The translations under genes and the position numbers were made by a program. Of a stretch of 64,000 nt of DNA, positions 63,992 through 64,000 are shown piece after piece; position 1 is the stretch's first letter, and the number at the start of each line of letters is the position of its first letter. The stretch spans positions 1 through 64,000 of the forward strand of contig JAJDCX010000060.1 in assembly GCA_029260615.1 (NCBI GenBank), in the 5' to 3' direction. Origin of the DNA: Phycisphaeraceae bacterium (GTDB lineage: Bacteria > Planctomycetota > Phycisphaerae > Phycisphaerales > Phycisphaeraceae). The notes beneath the pieces were generated by a model. It worked only from the letters and a program-made list of their open reading frames with translations, was not told the origin of the DNA and ran no database searches.

Positions 63992-64000
63992 TGAGGTCTT
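63991..64000 (+). CDS. Start of a gene continuing beyond the window
   Basis: ATG 63991 overlaps the flippase stop (TGATG) and has AAGGAGA about 8 nt upstream (63977-63983). Only ATG AGG TCT T is visible, so nothing can be said of the product beyond its likely coupling to the flippase. Confidence 0.55.

Overview
This window is a GC-rich bacterial chromosome segment, very likely from a Planctomycetota member of the Phycisphaerae type. The clues are secreted proteins that combine dockerin-like calcium repeats with a VPEP/Arg-rich PEP-CTERM sorting tail (56535-57788, 60703-62286), an FHA domain fused to a type II secretion/type IV pilus ATPase (23728-25476), an OprB-like porin (diderm envelope), and many C-rich, loosely packed intergenic stretches. 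No rRNA, tRNA, CRISPR array, transposase or integrase was found.

Left part (1-9.9 kb): a Mn-type DtxR/MntR regulator, running off the left edge, is divergent from a porin / lipoprotein / ATPase / permease metal-uptake operon whose promoter carries two inverted repeats. Two tandem secreted paralogues (DUF4139-like) and 6-phosphogluconate dehydrogenase follow. 10-23.6 kb: clpP with a lipoprotein, a WG-repeat protein, a DgkA-type kinase, an ABC-2 permease / Sco / two TPR-like membrane protein operon, a Ca/Na exchanger, GDP-fucose synthesis (gmd, fcl), a membrane protein, an AT-rich orphan gene, ruvB and an ArsR-type repressor whose start codon abuts a 29-bp operator-like palindrome. 23.7-43 kb: FHA-GspE, lysA, a P-loop kinase, cysteine desulfurase, a large (alpha/alpha)6 glycosidase-like protein, pyrE, an MFS transporter, a Bax-inhibitor protein, mannose-1-phosphate guanylyltransferase, ruvX, an acidic anchored repeat protein, rsmE, a chlorite-dismutase-family protein, a UDP-sugar pyrophosphorylase, a HIT protein and an SDR. 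43-50 kb: a pseudopilin, a free MshEN domain, an SH3 protein, a degenerate REC/HPt protein, and an overlapping pair made of a subtilase-like and an M50-like membrane protein. 50-64 kb: cell-surface polysaccharide genes (glf, GT2, MurJ, VanZ-like, Wzx-like flippase) and secreted PEP-CTERM hydrolases.

The most striking region is 52.1-54.8 kb. A two-gene restriction-modification island sits between two identical 51-bp copies of the 3' end of the glycosyltransferase gene at 51178. The predicted nuclease carries an N-terminal XRE helix-turn-helix, like a controller protein fused to its endonuclease. Three GACTAT(A/T)GTC boxes lie at matching distances from the starts of both the nuclease and the methyltransferase genes. 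A second noteworthy element is a 49-nt, near-perfect hairpin (39004-39052) whose only mismatches would be G-U wobbles in a minus-strand RNA.
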